Counted from the stretch's first letter, positions 46,189 through 56,655 are shown. The stretch: 64,000 nucleotides of DNA from Marinactinospora thermotolerans DSM 45154 (GCF_900167435.1 NZ_FUWS01000003.1:186001-250000); one strand, 5' to 3'. Made by a program: numbers and translations. The notes: generated by a model from the letters alone, not told the origin.

Positions 46189-46551
46189 TTGAGTCACCCG
46201 CGACTGAACAACCCCCGGGCCTTCCGGGTCAAGTGCGCGGAAGCCGCCCGCGTGAAACGCCCACCCCGGCACGCCTTCTGCGCCGAGAAGGCGATCGCCG
46301 CCCTGTGGGCCGAGCTCAGCGCCATCGCGGCCCGGCCCATGTACCGCGCCGGTGGTTCCGACCTCGCCGTCATCTCGGTGCGCCGCGGCGTCAACGTGTG
46401 GTGCCGCAACGGCAAGTTCATCTGGAGCGACCTCCTCGGCGGCACGGTGACCCACCCGGCGAACGACCCCGCCGGGGCCGCGGCCCTGCTGCGCTCCACC
46501 CCGCCTCGCCGGCCCAACGGCCACCGCGGCCGGGCCCTCACCGCGGCCTGA
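46189..46551 (+). CDS. Small protein of unknown function
   Basis: A 120-aa ORF starting at TTG (46189) behind GAGGAG. It has a basic N-terminal third and a central, protein-like sequence (SDLAVISVRRGVNVWCRNGKFIWSD) that looks real and recurs in actinomycete hypothetical proteins, though I cannot name a family. There are two Cys residues that could bind metal (VKCAE, FCAEK) but no clear motif. A 339-bp region with a terminator separates it from the keto-acid dehydrogenase operon on the other strand. Confidence 0.55.
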   Translation: MSHPRLNNPRAFRVKCAEAARVKRPPRHAFCAEKAIAALWAELSAIAARPMYRAGGSDLAVISVRRGVNVWCRNGKFIWSDLLGGTVTHPANDPAGAAALLRSTPPRRPNGHRGRALTAA

Positions 46552-46836
46552 CCCCGCCGCCTCCGGCGCCCGCCCCCTCTTCCCTGGTGGAGGCCTGACG
46601 CAGGCGTCCGGTCCCGTCGGCCACGACGGGGAAACGCCTCCCGGCGGTATCCGCTCCCCCTCACCCCGACCGGGCGACGCCGCCCGCGGCTCTCAGGCGC
46701 GCCCTGGGCCGCGCGCGAACGTCCTGACGGGGAAATCCGCCGCCGCGCCGGTCACGCTCCCAGGGCGTCCCGTAGGACCCGCGGACGCCGCGCCGGCTCC
46801 CGGGCCGCTCCACCACCGCTCCGCCGTGAAAACGGA
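46552..46836. other. Intergenic region without a gene
   Basis: About 285 bp between the small gene and the convergent E2 gene's terminator. GC-rich, with no supportable ORF. Confidence 0.5.
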
Positions 46837-46872
46837 CGCCGCCGCGTCCCGACGGGTCGGGACGCGGCGGCG
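46837..46872. terminator. Terminator downstream of the E2 gene
   Basis: A perfect 16-bp stem (46837-46852 and 46857-46872) with a CGGG loop, 18 bp beyond the E2 stop codon. It may also stop read-through from the plus strand. Confidence 0.85.
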
Positions 46873-46890
46873 TGGCCGTTCCGTTTCCGG

Positions 46891-48288
46891 TCACCCCCAG
46901 GCCAGGGCGACCTCCTCCGGGTTCTCCAGCATCGTCCCCACGTCGCGCAGCACCTTGGAGCCGAGCTCGCCGTCCACGAGACGGTGGTCGAAGGACAGCG
47001 ACAGCGTGGTCACCTTGCGGACCTTCACCTTCCCCTTGTGCGCCCAGGGCATGTCGCGGATCTGGCCGAACGCCAGGATCGCGGCCTCGCCCGGGTTGAG
47101 GATGGGCGTCCCGGCGTCCACGCCGAACACCCCGACGTTGGTGATCGTGATCGTGCCCCCGCTCATATCGGCCGGGGTCGTCCGCCCCGCGCGGGCGGTC
47201 TCGGTCAGCTCCTGGAGCGCTCGGGCGAGCTCGGGGAGCGGCTTGGCGTGGGCGTCCTTGATGTTGGGGACCACGAGCCCTCGTTCGGTCGCCGCCGCGA
47301 TGCCCAGATTGACGTAGCGCTTGACCACGATCTCCTGCGCCTCCTCGTCCCAGGAGGCGTTGATGCCCGGGTGGCGGCGCACCGCGGTCAGCAGCGCCCG
47401 CGCCACCAGCAGCAACGGGGACACCTTCACCCCCGCGAACTCGGGACGCTCCCGCAGTCTGCGCACGCTCTTCATCATGCGCGTGACGTCGACCTGGAGG
47501 AACTCCGTCACGTGCGGGGCCGTGAACGCGCTGGTGACCATCGCCGCGGCGGTGTGCTTGCGCACGCCCTTGATCGGGATGCGCTCCTCGCGACCCTCGG
47601 ACCCCGCCCCCGTGGGAGCCGCCGCCGGCTCGGGAGCCTCGGCGGGAACGGCGGCCGGCGGCGCGGACGGCGTGGCCCGGCCGTGGCGTTGCACGTCCTC
47701 ACGGGTGACGGTCCCGCCGGGCCCGGTGGGCGTCACGGCCCGCAGGTCCACGCCGAGGTCCTTGGCGAGCTTGCGCACCGGCGGCTTGGCCAGGACCAGG
47801 GTCCGCGCCTGCCCGTCCGCGCCGTTGGCGCCGGCGGGGGGAGGCGGCGGGGCCGTGGGGGCCGAGCGGCCCGGTCCGGGGCGTCGGCGCGCCCGGCGGC
47901 GGGTGGCGCCGCTCTTCACGCCGTAACCGACGAGGACCGGTTGCCGCTCCTCCCCGGCCTCCTCGGTCTTGTCGTCCTCCTGCCGCGCGGGCGCCTCGGC
48001 GCCGGCCTTCGGTTCGGCCGCCTGCGTGGCCTCCGCGCCTCCGGTGTCCACGGCGATGATCGGCGTGCCGACATCGACCGTGGCCCCCGCCTCGACGAGC
48101 AGCTCGGCCACCGTGCCCGAGAACGGGCAGGGCAGCTCCACGGCCGCCTTCGCGGTCTCGATCTCGCAGATCACCTGGTTGACCTCGACCGTGTCTCCGG
48201 GAGCGACGTGCCAGGTGAGGATCTCGGCCTCGGTCAGCCCCTCACCGACGTCGGGAAGCCGGAACTGCTGGACACCTTGTTGGGTCAT
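46891..48288 (-). CDS. Dihydrolipoamide acyltransferase (E2) of a 2-oxoacid dehydrogenase
   Basis: A 465-aa E2. The single lipoyl domain (residues ~8-85) carries the lipoylated Lys in [12 protein letters not shown] Pro/Ala-rich linker follows, then the peripheral-subunit-binding domain ([18 protein letters not shown]). The catalytic domain ends with the DHRLVDG motif (His-Arg-Leu-Val-Asp-Gly). It transfers acyl groups to CoA and is the core of the complex. The linker has a short run of basic residues and Pro repeats. The order E1alpha-E1beta-E2 and one lipoyl domain fit a branched-chain (Bkd) complex. The ATG at 48288 or the GTG at 48300 may be the start. E3 is not in the window. Confidence 0.92.
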   Translation of the reverse strand: MTQQGVQQFRLPDVGEGLTEAEILTWHVAPGDTVEVNQVICEIETAKAAVELPCPFSGTVAELLVEAGATVDVGTPIIAVDTGGAEATQAAEPKAGAEAPARQEDDKTEEAGEERQPVLVGYGVKSGATRRRARRRPGPGRSAPTAPPPPPAGANGADGQARTLVLAKPPVRKLAKDLGVDLRAVTPTGPGGTVTREDVQRHGRATPSAPPAAVPAEAPEPAAAPTGAGSEGREERIPIKGVRKHTAAAMVTSAFTAPHVTEFLQVDVTRMMKSVRRLRERPEFAGVKVSPLLLVARALLTAVRRHPGINASWDEEAQEIVVKRYVNLGIAAATERGLVVPNIKDAHAKPLPELARALQELTETARAGRTTPADMSGGTITITNVGVFGVDAGTPILNPGEAAILAFGQIRDMPWAHKGKVKVRKVTTLSLSFDHRLVDGELGSKVLRDVGTMLENPEEVALAWG

Positions 48289-48308
48289 GTTCTGGTTCAC
48301 CTGGCTTC

Positions 48309-49289
48309 CTAGAACGCGAACGTGCGGTCGACACCGTCGAGGACCCGATCGAGGTCGGGCAGGTAGTGCTCCTCCAACCGGGAGGGCGGGTAGGGGGTGT
48401 CGAACCCGCCGACCCGCACGACGGGGGCCTCCAGGTGGTAGAAGCACTCCTCGGTGACCCTCGCCGCGATCTCGGCGCCCAGGCCGCTGCTGACCGGCGC
48501 CTCGTGCGCGACCACCAGCCGCCCCGTGCGGCGGACCGAGGAGCAGACCGTGTCGTAGTCGATCGGCGAGAGCGAGCGAAGGTCGATCACCTCGACGGAG
48601 TGGTCGGTGTCGGCCTCGGCGGCCTGGAGGGCCGTCTTGACCATCGGGCCATAGGCCACCAGGGTGACGTCCTGTCCCGGACGCGCGATCCGCGCGGCGC
48701 CCATGGGGGCGGCCGAGGTGAGGCTCCGGGTGGTGTCGACGTCGGCCTTGTCCCAGTAGCGCCGTTTCGGCTCGAAGAACACCACCGGGTCGTCGCACGC
48801 GATCGCCTGCTGGACCATCCAATAGGCGTCCTCGGGGTTGGCCACCGTGACCACGCGCAGTCCCGCCGTGTGGGCGAAGTAGGCCTCGGGCGACTCGCTG
48901 TGGTGCTCGACCGCGCCGATGCCGCCGCCGTAGGGGATCCGCAGCACAACGGGCAGCCGGAGCCGGCCGCCCGAACGCTGGTGCATCTTGGCGAGCTGGG
49001 TGAACGTCTGGTTCGTGGCCGGGAAGAAGAACCCGTCGAACTGGATCTCGCACACCGGGCGGTAGCCGCGCAGGGCCAGGCCGATCGCGGTGCCGATGAT
49101 CCCCGACTCGGCGAGCGGCGTGTCGATGACCCGGTCGGCGCCGAAGTCCTTGTGCAGTCCGTCGGTGACCCGGAAGACCCCCCCGAGCCTGCCGACGTCC
49201 TCGCCCATGACCAGGACCTTGGGGTCGTCCTCCATCGCACGGCGCAGGCCCTCGTTGATGGCCTTGCCGATCGTCAGCTTCGTCGTCAT
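48309..49289 (-). CDS. 2-oxoacid dehydrogenase E1 component, beta subunit
   Basis: A 326-aa protein ([19 protein letters not shown] start). It has the E1beta pyrimidine-binding region ([29 protein letters not shown]) and the transketolase C-terminal domain ([20 protein letters not shown]). With the alpha subunit it binds thiamine diphosphate and decarboxylates the 2-oxo acid. The start lies 2 bp after the E1alpha stop codon and the gene ends 20 bp before E2, so translation is coupled. Similarity alone does not separate branched-chain from pyruvate specificity. Confidence 0.93.
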   Translation of the reverse strand: MTTKLTIGKAINEGLRRAMEDDPKVLVMGEDVGRLGGVFRVTDGLHKDFGADRVIDTPLAESGIIGTAIGLALRGYRPVCEIQFDGFFFPATNQTFTQLAKMHQRSGGRLRLPVVLRIPYGGGIGAVEHHSESPEAYFAHTAGLRVVTVANPEDAYWMVQQAIACDDPVVFFEPKRRYWDKADVDTTRSLTSAAPMGAARIARPGQDVTLVAYGPMVKTALQAAEADTDHSVEVIDLRSLSPIDYDTVCSSVRRTGRLVVAHEAPVSSGLGAEIAARVTEECFYHLEAPVVRVGGFDTPYPPSRLEEHYLPDLDRVLDGVDRTFAF

Positions 49290-49291
49290 CG

Positions 49292-50407
49292 TCAGCGACC
49301 GCCTTCCGCGTCGGCGCCCTCGAAGGAGGCGAGGTAGTCGGCGAACTCCGCTCGTTGGCGGTCGATGTGGTGGTGGGGCTCGGCGTAGACCTCGTGGAAG
49401 ATGTCGAGCGGCGCCGGGTCGGGCAGTGCCCGGCACTCCGTCCGGATCCGCTCGCCCAGTCGGCCGGCCTCCTCCTCGACAGCGGCGAAGAACGCCTCGT
49501 CGGCCAGTCCGTTGCGGGTGAGGAAGGTGTGCAGGCGCAGGAGCGGGTCCTTGGCCTTCCACTCCTCCAGCTCCGCCGACATGCGGTAGCGCGTGGGGTC
49601 GTCGGAGGTGGTGTGGGCGCCCATCCGGTAGGTGAACGCCTCGATCAACGAGGGCCCCTGTCCCTCACGGGCGTTGTGCAGCGCGGCGCGGGTGACCGCG
49701 AGACAGGCGAGGACATCGTTGCCGTCCACGCGCACACCGGGGAACCCGAAGCCTTCGGCGCGCCGGTACAGCGGCACCCGGGACTGACGCTCCAGCGGTT
49801 CGGAGATGGCCCACTGGTTGTTCTGGCAGAAGAAGACGACGGGCGCGTTGTTGACCGCGGCGTAGACGAACGCCTCGTTGGTGTCGCCCTGGCTGGTCGC
49901 GCCGTCGCCGAAGTAGACGATGACCGCGCTGCCGTCCTCGCCGAGCGCGCCGTCACGCTGGATTCCCATGGCATAGCCCGTGGCGTGCAGCGCCTGGGTG
50001 CCGATGACGATCGTGTACAGGTGGAATCCGTGATCGTCGGGGTTCCAACCACCGTTGGTGACGCCGCGGAACAGGGCGAGCAGGTCCTTGGGGGCGACCC
50101 CGCGGCACCAGGCGACACCGTGCTCCCGGTAGGAGGGGAACGCCATATCGTTCGGGCGCAGCGCGCGTCCCGAGCCGACCTGGGCGGCCTCCTGGCCGAG
50201 CAGTGAGGCCCACAGGCCCAGCTCCCCCTGGCGTTGCAGGGCCACGGCTTCGGTGTCCAGGCGTCGGACCAGCGCGAGGTCGCGGTACAGGCCGCGCATC
50301 TCCTCCGCGCTGATGTCGAGAGGATAGTCGGGGTGCTCCTTGAACTCCCCTTCCGGGGTCAGGAGCTGGATGAGCTCTGGTTCCTCGTGCGAGGTGGTGA
50401 CGGGCAC
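49292..50407 (-). CDS. 2-oxoacid dehydrogenase E1 component, alpha subunit
   Basis: A 371-aa E1alpha. The thiamine-diphosphate motif is [33 protein letters not shown] (starting near residue 167). It is joined by conserved phosphorylation-loop residues and by HHHIDRQ near the C terminus. The first gene of the operon E1alpha-E1beta-E2, starting at a GTG at 50407 behind GAGGAG. The complex turns a 2-oxo acid into acyl-CoA in the cytoplasm. In actinomycetes it supplies branched starter units for fatty acids and polyketides, which may feed the acyl-CoA pathway. A palindrome CTTACCC-C-GGGTAAG lies 67 bp upstream. Confidence 0.93.
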   Translation of the reverse strand: MPVTTSHEEPELIQLLTPEGEFKEHPDYPLDISAEEMRGLYRDLALVRRLDTEAVALQRQGELGLWASLLGQEAAQVGSGRALRPNDMAFPSYREHGVAWCRGVAPKDLLALFRGVTNGGWNPDDHGFHLYTIVIGTQALHATGYAMGIQRDGALGEDGSAVIVYFGDGATSQGDTNEAFVYAAVNNAPVVFFCQNNQWAISEPLERQSRVPLYRRAEGFGFPGVRVDGNDVLACLAVTRAALHNAREGQGPSLIEAFTYRMGAHTTSDDPTRYRMSAELEEWKAKDPLLRLHTFLTRNGLADEAFFAAVEEEAGRLGERIRTECRALPDPAPLDIFHEVYAEPHHHIDRQRAEFADYLASFEGADAEGGR

Positions 50408-50473
50408 CTGTCGCTCCTCGGGTTCTCGGGGCCGATTGTGCGGGGTACCGCTGGTCGGCCGACTCTCCGCCCG

Positions 50474-50488
50474 CTTACCCCGGGTAAG
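50474..50488. promoter_or_regulatory. Palindromic site upstream of the keto-acid dehydrogenase operon
   Basis: CTTACCC-C-GGGTAAG, a perfect 7-bp inverted repeat, 67 bp before the E1alpha start. It could be an operator for a Lrp- or TetR-type regulator. No regulator is encoded next to it. Confidence 0.4.
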
Positions 50489-50629
50489 GGGAGAAAAGGG
50501 GCGGCCCTACCGACATCGTGACAGAAGTCACTACTGGAAGCGCAAGGCCCCAGCGACACCTTTTAGCAATCGCCTCATGATGTCGCACACCCCCGAAAGC
50601 GCAACTAGCAGGGCTTCCTACAAAAAGCA

Positions 50630-50659
50630 AGGAGATCCGAAGAAAAATTCGGATCTCCT
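50630..50659 (-). terminator. Terminator downstream of the sigma factor gene
   Basis: A 12-bp perfect stem (50630-50641 and 50648-50659) with a 6-nt loop, ~120 bp after the sigma factor stop codon. On the minus strand it is followed by TTGCTTTTTG, a U-rich tract. Confidence 0.75.
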
Positions 50660-50778
50660 AATTGCCGCGCACGGCAGTGCCCGATAGCGCGCGGACGGGC
50701 CGCGGAAAGCGAGCGGGGGTAGCGGAGAGTAACGAGGGAGGAGCGGCACGACCCCGTCGGGACGGGTCGCGCGGTCGG

Positions 50779-51378
50779 TCAGACGGTCTGGAGGCCCCGC
50801 TCCCGGGCGTAGTCGGCGAGGAGCCCACGGAGCTGACGGCGGGCCCGGTGCAGACGCGACATCACGGTGCCCAGCGGCGTGTTCATCCGCTCGGCCACCT
50901 CCTTGTAGGAGAACCCCTCGATGTCGATGAGGTAGACCACCAGACGGAAGTCCTCCGGGAGCCGGGCCAGCGCCTGGCGGATCGACGAATCGGGCAGGTG
51001 GTCGAGCACCTCGGCCTCGGCCGAGCGGGAGCCGGTCGAGGCGTGCGCGTCGGCCGCCGCGAGCTGCCAGTCCTTGATCTCGTCGGTGGTCTCCTGACGC
51101 GGCTCGCGCTGCTTCTTGCGATAGCCGTTGATGAAGGTGTTCGTCAGGATCCGATACAGCCAGGCGCGCAGATTCGTACCGGCCTGGAATTGGTGGAAAT
51201 TCGCGAACGCCTTCGTGAAGGTCTCTTGCACGAGATCCTCTGCATCCGCGGAATTGCGCGTCATCCGCAGTGCCACGGGATAGAGCTGATCCGCGTAGGG
51301 CGTGACCGCGGCCTCGAAATCAGGGGTCTCCCCGGTCACGCCGTTCTCAGTGGTTCGGTCGAGTTCGATGGTCGTCAA
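50779..51378 (-). CDS. ECF sigma factor of the SigR/SigH type
   Basis: A 199-aa sigma factor. Region 2 ([34 protein letters not shown]... [26 protein letters not shown]) is a strong match to SigR, the thiol-oxidative-stress factor. Region 4 ([48 protein letters not shown]) is intact. SigR recognises GGAAT-N18-GTT and is held by the zinc protein RsrA. RsrA is usually encoded next door, but I see no such gene in the 370 bp downstream or elsewhere in the window. So control is by a distant anti-sigma or another mechanism. Confidence 0.9.
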   Translation of the reverse strand: MTTIELDRTTENGVTGETPDFEAAVTPYADQLYPVALRMTRNSADAEDLVQETFTKAFANFHQFQAGTNLRAWLYRILTNTFINGYRKKQREPRQETTDEIKDWQLAAADAHASTGSRSAEAEVLDHLPDSSIRQALARLPEDFRLVVYLIDIEGFSYKEVAERMNTPLGTVMSRLHRARRQLRGLLADYARERGLQTV

Positions 51379-51724
51379 ATCTCCCCCTAAGGACGACCGT
51401 GGATCGCTACCACCTAGTGAGACGCACGGAGCGGTGGTCCGTGATGACGCCGATCCCGGTGATGAGCGTCACGGGTCGGGCGGTCGCCCTCGCTCCGGAC
51501 ATGCCGGAACGAGCCGGGAGCGCCTCGTCGCACCCCTTATGAAGGGGCTACCCGCTGCGTCCGGTTTCACCGCTTCGGCCGTGGGACAGGCCGTGTCGCC
51601 GGCCGGTCGGGCGGACCGGGGGCACGGGCCGGCGGCCGTGCCGATACGCTTCTACCTGCTCTCTCCACCGCGAGAGGGCGTCGCCCCGTCGGTAGTGAAG
51701 TGCGGCACATCTGTGGAGGACCCC
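51379..51724. other. Divergent intergenic region, sigma factor to purS
   Basis: About 345 bp. It contains a CCCCTT-ATG-AAGGGG repeat (51533-51547) and a well-placed GGAGG before purS. I find no GGAAT/GTT pair for SigR autoregulation and no gene. Confidence 0.5.
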
Positions 51725-51967
51725 GTGGCCCGCGTCGTTGTGGACGTCATGCTCAAGCCGGAGATCCTGGACCCCCAGGGTCAGGCCATCGTGGGGGCCT
51801 GCGGCCGCCTCGGTTTCGAAGGAGTGACCCAGGTCCGCCAGGGCAAGCGCTTCGAGGTCGAGATCGAGGGCGAACTCGACGACGCCCGCCTCGCCGACGT
51901 TCGCCGGCTCGCGGAGACCCTCCTGGCGAATCCGGTCATCGAGGACTTCGAACTTCGCGTGGAATAG
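51725..51967 (+). CDS. purS: FGAM synthase subunit PurS
   Basis: An 80-aa small subunit starting at GTG with GGAGGACCCC upstream. The pattern VVVDVMLKPEILDPQGQAIVGACGRLGF...VTQVRQGKRFEVEIEG is typical PurS. It dimerises, bridges PurQ and PurL and passes ammonia to FGAR during purine biosynthesis. The usual order purS-purQ-purL is kept, but an unrelated gene stands between purS and purQ. Confidence 0.95.
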   Translation: MARVVVDVMLKPEILDPQGQAIVGACGRLGFEGVTQVRQGKRFEVEIEGELDDARLADVRRLAETLLANPVIEDFELRVE

Positions 51968-52051
51968 TTCCCCTCGTCCGCAATCCGCCTGTTTCGAGAA
52001 AACCTCGGCGGGAACCCTCCCTATTGCGCCGAACGGCTTTGGGGGCCGCCG

Positions 52052-52495
52052 ATGGACGTGAGATTCTCGATCGCACTACCCCGTGAGGCGTACACGGTTC
52101 CGGTGATGCGCCAATTCATGGGCGAGGCATTACGGATCAACGGTGTCTGCGCCGAATGCCGAAGCGACATTCTCGTCGCCGCCACCGAGGCGTGCGCCAA
52201 TGTCGTCGACCACGGTGATCCGGCTCCCTCCTACGCGGTCGTCGCGACGGTGGGGCCCGATTCCTGCGTCCTGGAGATCGCGAATACCGGACCCGAATTC
52301 GACGCCTCCGCGGTGCCCCTGCCCGCCCTCGAAGCCGAATCGGGCAGGGGCATCCTGCTGATGCGGGCATTCGTCGACCGGGTCTCCTTCGGTAGCGTCC
52401 CGGGCGGCGGCACCGTCGTCCGGTTGAGCAAGGACCTGCATCCCAGGCCGGGCCGGGAGGACACCCCCCACCGCCCGTTCGCGGCGGTCGGCTGA
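52052..52495 (+). CDS. RsbW-like ATP-binding protein (anti-sigma type)
   Basis: A 147-aa GHKL ATPase (HATPase_c2). The N-box reads ATEACANVVDHG near residue 50, the G1 region is DSCVLEIANTGPEFD, and the G2 region SGRGILLMRAFVDRV is near residue 105. Such small proteins are anti-sigma or switch kinases acting on SigB/F-type factors. A SigB-family gene is 6 kb downstream, which makes a partnership possible but not shown. It is inserted between purS and purQ. The start is the ATG at 52052 behind GGGGGCCG. Confidence 0.8.
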   Translation: MDVRFSIALPREAYTVPVMRQFMGEALRINGVCAECRSDILVAATEACANVVDHGDPAPSYAVVATVGPDSCVLEIANTGPEFDASAVPLPALEAESGRGILLMRAFVDRVSFGSVPGGGTVVRLSKDLHPRPGREDTPHRPFAAVG

Positions 52496-52632
52496 CCCCG
52501 CCGGCGCGACCTTGGACACTCCCCGCACCGCGAGGCGAGGTCAACGGGTAACCTCGTGAACGACTGAGCCGTTCGGGACGGTTACGGTTCACATCGGCCT
52601 TGCTCCCACCCCACGACTTTCGGAGAGTGCCC

Positions 52633-53337
52633 ATGACTGCCCGTGTGGGCGTCGTCACCTTCCCCGGTTCCCTCGACGACAGGGACGCCGCGCGCGCCGT
52701 GCGGATCTCCGGCGCCGAACCCGTCTCCCTCTGGCACGGCGACGCCGACCTCAAGGGTGTGGACGCGGTCGTGCTCCCCGGCGGTTTCTCCTACGGCGAC
52801 TACCTGCGCTGCGGCGCCATCGCCCGTTTCGCCCCGATCATGTCCGAGCTGGTGCCCGCCGCGCGCTCGGGCGCCCTGCCCGTGCTCGGCATCTGCAACG
52901 GCTTCCAGATCCTGTGCGAGAGCCACCTGCTTCCGGGCGCGTTGACCCGCAACTCCTCGCGTCACTTCATCTGCCGCGACCAGACGCTGCGCATCGAGGC
53001 CACCACCACCGCCTGGACCAACGGCTACGCCCCCGGCCAGGAGGTGGTCATCCCGCTGAAGAGCGGCGAGGGCAGCTACGTCGCCGAGGCCGCCACCCTC
53101 GACGAGCTCGAACGCGACGGCCGGATCGTGGCCCGCTACGTCGGCACGGCCCCCAACGGCTCCCAGCGCGGCATCGCCGGTATCACCAACGAACACGGCA
53201 ACGTGGTGGGGCTGATGCCGCACCCCGAGCACGCCGTCGAAGCGCTCACCGGCCCCTCGGTGGACGGTCTGGGCTTCTTCACCTCACTGCTGTCCCACCT
53301 CGCCTCCGGCTCCCCCGTGGGAGCCGGCGCGCGCTGA
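52633..53337 (+). CDS. purQ: FGAM synthase glutaminase subunit PurQ
   Basis: A 234-aa class I glutamine amidotransferase. The nucleophile Cys lies in GICNGFQ near residue 90, and the His/Glu dyad in [10 protein letters not shown] near residue 200. It supplies ammonia to PurL. The ATG at 52633 is the family start ([13 protein letters not shown]). It belongs to the purine cluster purS-purQ-purL, with a small unrelated gene after it. Confidence 0.96.
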   Translation: MTARVGVVTFPGSLDDRDAARAVRISGAEPVSLWHGDADLKGVDAVVLPGGFSYGDYLRCGAIARFAPIMSELVPAARSGALPVLGICNGFQILCESHLLPGALTRNSSRHFICRDQTLRIEATTTAWTNGYAPGQEVVIPLKSGEGSYVAEAATLDELERDGRIVARYVGTAPNGSQRGIAGITNEHGNVVGLMPHPEHAVEALTGPSVDGLGFFTSLLSHLASGSPVGAGAR

Positions 53338-53374
53338 GGACCGGCCACACACGACCCGGGGGGACGTCTTCTCG

Positions 53375-53869
53375 ATGCTGGCGCTGCTGCGCTCCAGGCG
53401 GGCGCTGTTCGTCCTGGCCGGCCTGGTCATCGTCGGAATGGTCGGGGCCATGGCCTTGAGGTTGTTCAGCGTCTCCGCCCCGGCCCCGCCGTCCGGCGAG
53501 GCGAGCCTCCCCGACTCCGCCCCGGCCCTCTCCACGCTCGGGGCCGCGCCCGACGGGATCGAGTACACCGACCTGGGCGAACAGTGCGACCAGCGGGAGT
53601 GCTTCCGGCCGGTGGCGATCACCGCCGAGGAGGGCGACGGCACCGAGGCGATCGACACCGTCTACACCCACCTGCTCGACCAGGGGTGGGGCCGCCTGCT
53701 TCCCGAGGGGGCCTCCGACCCCGACGAGGTGGCCTTCGCCGACTCCGCGCTGACCAACGGATCCGTCATCGTCCAGGGCAGCGCCGAGCCCTACACCGAG
53801 GACTCGACCGCCGGCCTGCTCATCGCGCACGCCACCGAGCCGTCGGCGTCGCCGTCTTCCGCCCCGTAA
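53375..53869 (+). CDS. Membrane-anchored protein of unknown function
   Basis: A 164-aa protein with one N-terminal hydrophobic segment ([21 protein letters not shown]), so it is anchored or secreted. The rest is acidic and contains two nearby Cys ([10 protein letters not shown]) and a STAGLLIA region. I do not recognise the family. It lies between purQ (37 bp upstream) and purL (54 bp downstream) and is probably read with them. A ribosome-binding site is weak. Its presence in a purine operon is unexplained. Confidence 0.7.
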   Translation: MLALLRSRRALFVLAGLVIVGMVGAMALRLFSVSAPAPPSGEASLPDSAPALSTLGAAPDGIEYTDLGEQCDQRECFRPVAITAEEGDGTEAIDTVYTHLLDQGWGRLLPEGASDPDEVAFADSALTNGSVIVQGSAEPYTEDSTAGLLIAHATEPSASPSSAP

Positions 53870-53922
53870 ACCCCAGTCCGCGCGCGCCGCGCACCAGCAT
53901 CCCGAACGGAAAACACCGCGCA

Positions 53923-56223
53923 ATGCCCGAAGAACCCCGGTTCGACACCGTAGCCAAGGCCGAGAGCACCCCCGACACCCCGCAGCCCTTCGCCGAGCTG
54001 GGGATGAAGGAGGACGAGTACGACCGCGTCCGCGACATCCTCGGACGCCGGCCGACCTCCGCGGAGCTGGCCATCTACTCGGTCATGTGGAGCGAGCACT
54101 GCTCCTACAAGAGTTCCAAGGTGCACCTGCGCCAGTTCGGCGAGAAGGCCCCCGAGAGCGACGCGCTGCTCGTCGGCATGGGGGAGAACGCCGGCGTGGT
54201 GGACGTCGGCGACGGTTACGCGGTCACGTTCAAGATCGAGTCGCACAACCACCCCTCCTACGTCGAGCCCCACCAGGGCGCCGCGACCGGTGTCGGGGGG
54301 ATCGTCCGCGACATCCTCACGATGGGCGCCCGTCCGGTCGCCGTCATGGACGCGCTGCGCTTCGGCCCCGCCGACGCCCCCGACACCCGCAGGGTGCTGC
54401 CCGGAGTGGTGTCGGGCATCTCCTTCTACGGCAACTGCCTCGGTCTGCCCAACATCGGCGGGGAGATCGGATTCGACGCCGGGTACGCCGGCAACCCCCT
54501 CGTCAACGCCCTGTGCGTGGGGGTGATGCGGCACGAGGACATCAAGCTCGCCCAGGCCCCCGGTCCCGGGAACAAGGTCGTCCTGTTCGGCGCGACCACG
54601 GGCCCCGACGGCATCGGCGGCGCCTCCGTGCTGGCCAGCGCGACCTTCGACGAGGAGAGCCACGCCAAGCGCCCCAGCGTGCAGGTGGGTGACCCGTTCC
54701 TGGAGAAGCTGCTCATCGAGTGCAGCCTGGAGCTGTTCGCCAAGGACCTGGTCGTCGGCATCCAGGACCTCGGCGCGGCCGGCGTCTCCTGTGCCACCAC
54801 CGAGCTCGCGGCCGGCGGCACCGGTGGCATGCGCATCGAACTCGACCGCGTCCCGCTGCGCGACCCCCGGTTGACGCCGGAGGAGATCCTGATGAGCGAG
54901 TCGCAGGAGCGGATGATGGCCATCGTCGCGCCGGACCGCCTCGACGAGTTCATGGCCACCTGCGCCAAGTGGGACATCCTCGCCAGCGTCATCGGCGAGG
55001 TCACCGACGTCACCCCCGAGGAGGCCGAGCGGGGCGGCCGCCTGGTGATGACCTGGCGTGGCGAGACGATCGTCGACATGCCCCCGCGGACCGCCTCCGA
55101 CGAGGGCCCCGTCTACGAGCGCCCCTACGCCCGGCCCGCCGAGCAGGACGACCTCCAGGCCGACGACGCGGCGCGGCTGGAGCGTCCCCGTACCGACGCC
55201 GAGCTGCGCGAGCAGGCGCTGCGCCTGCTCGGCGCCCCGGGCATCGCCGACCCCTCCTGGGTCACCTCCCAGTACGACCGCTACGTGCTCGGCAACACCG
55301 TGCTGGCCACACCGCACGACGGCGGGATGATCCGCATCACCGACGAGGGCGACCGCGGTGTCGCGCTGGCCACCGACGGCAACGGCCGCTACACCCGTCT
55401 GGACCCCTACACCGGCACCCAGCTCGCCTACGCCGAGGCCTACCGCAACGTGGCGGTCACCGGGGCGCGGCCGCTCGCGGTCACCAACTGCCTGAACTTC
55501 GGTTCTCCCGAGGATCCCGCGGTCATGTGGCAGTTCGCCGAGTCGACCCGGGGACTGGCCGACGCCTGCCGGCAGCTGGGCACCCCGGTGACCGGAGGCA
55601 ACGTCAGCTTCTACAACCAGACCGGGAGCACGGCGATCAACCCGACGCCGGTCATCGGTGTCCTGGGCGTGATCGACGACGTGAACCAGCGGCTGACCAG
55701 CGCCTTCGGGCGCGACCTTGAGGGCGCCAGGGTGTTCCTGCTCGGTGAGACCCGGGTGGAACTGGGCGGTTCGGCCTGGGCCGACGTCATCCACGGCCAT
55801 CTCGGCGGCCTGCCGCCGCGGGTGGACCTGGCCGCCGAGGCCGCGCTGGGCGAACTGCTGGCCGACGCCGCCGACCAAGGTGCCGTCGCGGCCGCGCACG
55901 ACCTGTCCGACGGCGGTCTGGTGGTCGCCCTCGCCGAGTCGTGCCTGCGTGGCGGGGTGGGCTGTTCGGTGGAGCTCTCCGGCGACCCGTTCGTGGAGCT
56001 GTTCAGCGAGTCCGCGGCCCGCGCGGTCGTCGTGGTGCGGCCGGAGGCCGAGTCCGTGTTCGCCCAATTGTGCGATCGGCACGGTGTTGCGGCTACGGCG
56101 ATCGGCTCCGTCGGCGGTTCCGGGCTGGCCGTCCGCCACTCCGACGGGGGTTTCGACATTCCGTTGGAGGAGCTGCGCGCGGTCTACGAGTCGGCGCTCC
56201 CCGCGATCTTCGACGCGGAGTGA
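53923..56223 (+). CDS. purL: FGAM synthase large subunit PurL
   Basis: A 766-aa PurL of the small type (no fused glutaminase). It has two AIR-synthase-like halves: the first contains [19 protein letters not shown] near residue 52, with [14 protein letters not shown]; the second contains [15 protein letters not shown] and [12 protein letters not shown]. It uses ATP and ammonia to convert FGAR to FGAM. I start at the ATG at 53923 ([15 protein letters not shown]) as the family N terminus. It follows purQ and the small anchored-protein gene. A strong hairpin after the stop codon ends the operon. Confidence 0.96.
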   Translation: MPEEPRFDTVAKAESTPDTPQPFAELGMKEDEYDRVRDILGRRPTSAELAIYSVMWSEHCSYKSSKVHLRQFGEKAPESDALLVGMGENAGVVDVGDGYAVTFKIESHNHPSYVEPHQGAATGVGGIVRDILTMGARPVAVMDALRFGPADAPDTRRVLPGVVSGISFYGNCLGLPNIGGEIGFDAGYAGNPLVNALCVGVMRHEDIKLAQAPGPGNKVVLFGATTGPDGIGGASVLASATFDEESHAKRPSVQVGDPFLEKLLIECSLELFAKDLVVGIQDLGAAGVSCATTELAAGGTGGMRIELDRVPLRDPRLTPEEILMSESQERMMAIVAPDRLDEFMATCAKWDILASVIGEVTDVTPEEAERGGRLVMTWRGETIVDMPPRTASDEGPVYERPYARPAEQDDLQADDAARLERPRTDAELREQALRLLGAPGIADPSWVTSQYDRYVLGNTVLATPHDGGMIRITDEGDRGVALATDGNGRYTRLDPYTGTQLAYAEAYRNVAVTGARPLAVTNCLNFGSPEDPAVMWQFAESTRGLADACRQLGTPVTGGNVSFYNQTGSTAINPTPVIGVLGVIDDVNQRLTSAFGRDLEGARVFLLGETRVELGGSAWADVIHGHLGGLPPRVDLAAEAALGELLADAADQGAVAAAHDLSDGGLVVALAESCLRGGVGCSVELSGDPFVELFSESAARAVVVVRPEAESVFAQLCDRHGVAATAIGSVGGSGLAVRHSDGGFDIPLEELRAVYESALPAIFDAE

Positions 56224-56229
56224 CCTTCG

Positions 56230-56256
56230 CGCGCCCGGCCCTCACGGCCGGGCGCG
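56230..56256 (+). terminator. Terminator after purL
   Basis: A perfect 11-bp stem (56230-56240 and 56246-56256) with a 5-nt loop, 6 bp after the purL stop codon. Confidence 0.8.
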
Positions 56257-56323
56257 GTCCTCACCCCGGTGGCGTCCGGGTCCCGCCGCGGCCCGGCTCC
56301 CAACGGCCGGGCCGCCGGTCCGG

Positions 56324-56512
56324 CTAGGCGCGTTCGTCCTCGTCGAGTCCGGCCTGGGGGTCGGTCGCGGGACGTCCGTCGTCGTTGACGAGCGGTTCGG
56401 GCTCGCGCCCCTCGTCAGCGCGGGTGGGACGGTTGGCCTTCAGAGCCCCCTGCACCTCTTCCTGCATCTGCTCGTCGATCCGCGGTCCGTGCTTGTCGCT
56501 GCCGCGTTCCAT
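56324..56512 (-). CDS. Small acidic protein of unknown function
   Basis: A 62-aa protein starting at the ATG at 56512 behind AGAGGGG. The sequence is acidic and polar (MERGSDKHGPRIDEQMQEEV..., then PLVNDDGRP...DPQAGLDEDERA). Similar short proteins are found in many actinomycetes, but their role is not known to me. It is divergent from the Vms1-like gene, with a GTAAGG-AATC-CCTTAC palindrome (56640-56655) in the shared upstream region. Confidence 0.6.
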   Translation of the reverse strand: MERGSDKHGPRIDEQMQEEVQGALKANRPTRADEGREPEPLVNDDGRPATDPQAGLDEDERA

Positions 56513-56639
56513 GGCGTCGCCCCTCTCATCGATCGGTGCTCGTGCCGTTCCATCGCGGCTACCCGGCCGTTCCGGACGACAAACCGCCTCGTCACCGGCC
56601 GCCCGTCGCCGGTTCCGCGAGGGAGGGCTTCCCCCACGG

Positions 56640-56655
56640 GTAAGGAATCCCTTAC
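56640..56655. promoter_or_regulatory. Palindrome in a divergent promoter region
   Basis: GTAAGG-AATC-CCTTAC, 6-bp arms, ~130 bp before the small acidic gene and ~110 bp before the Vms1-like gene. It is similar to the CTTACCC/GGGTAAG site upstream of the keto-acid dehydrogenase operon. It may be an operator. Confidence 0.35.
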
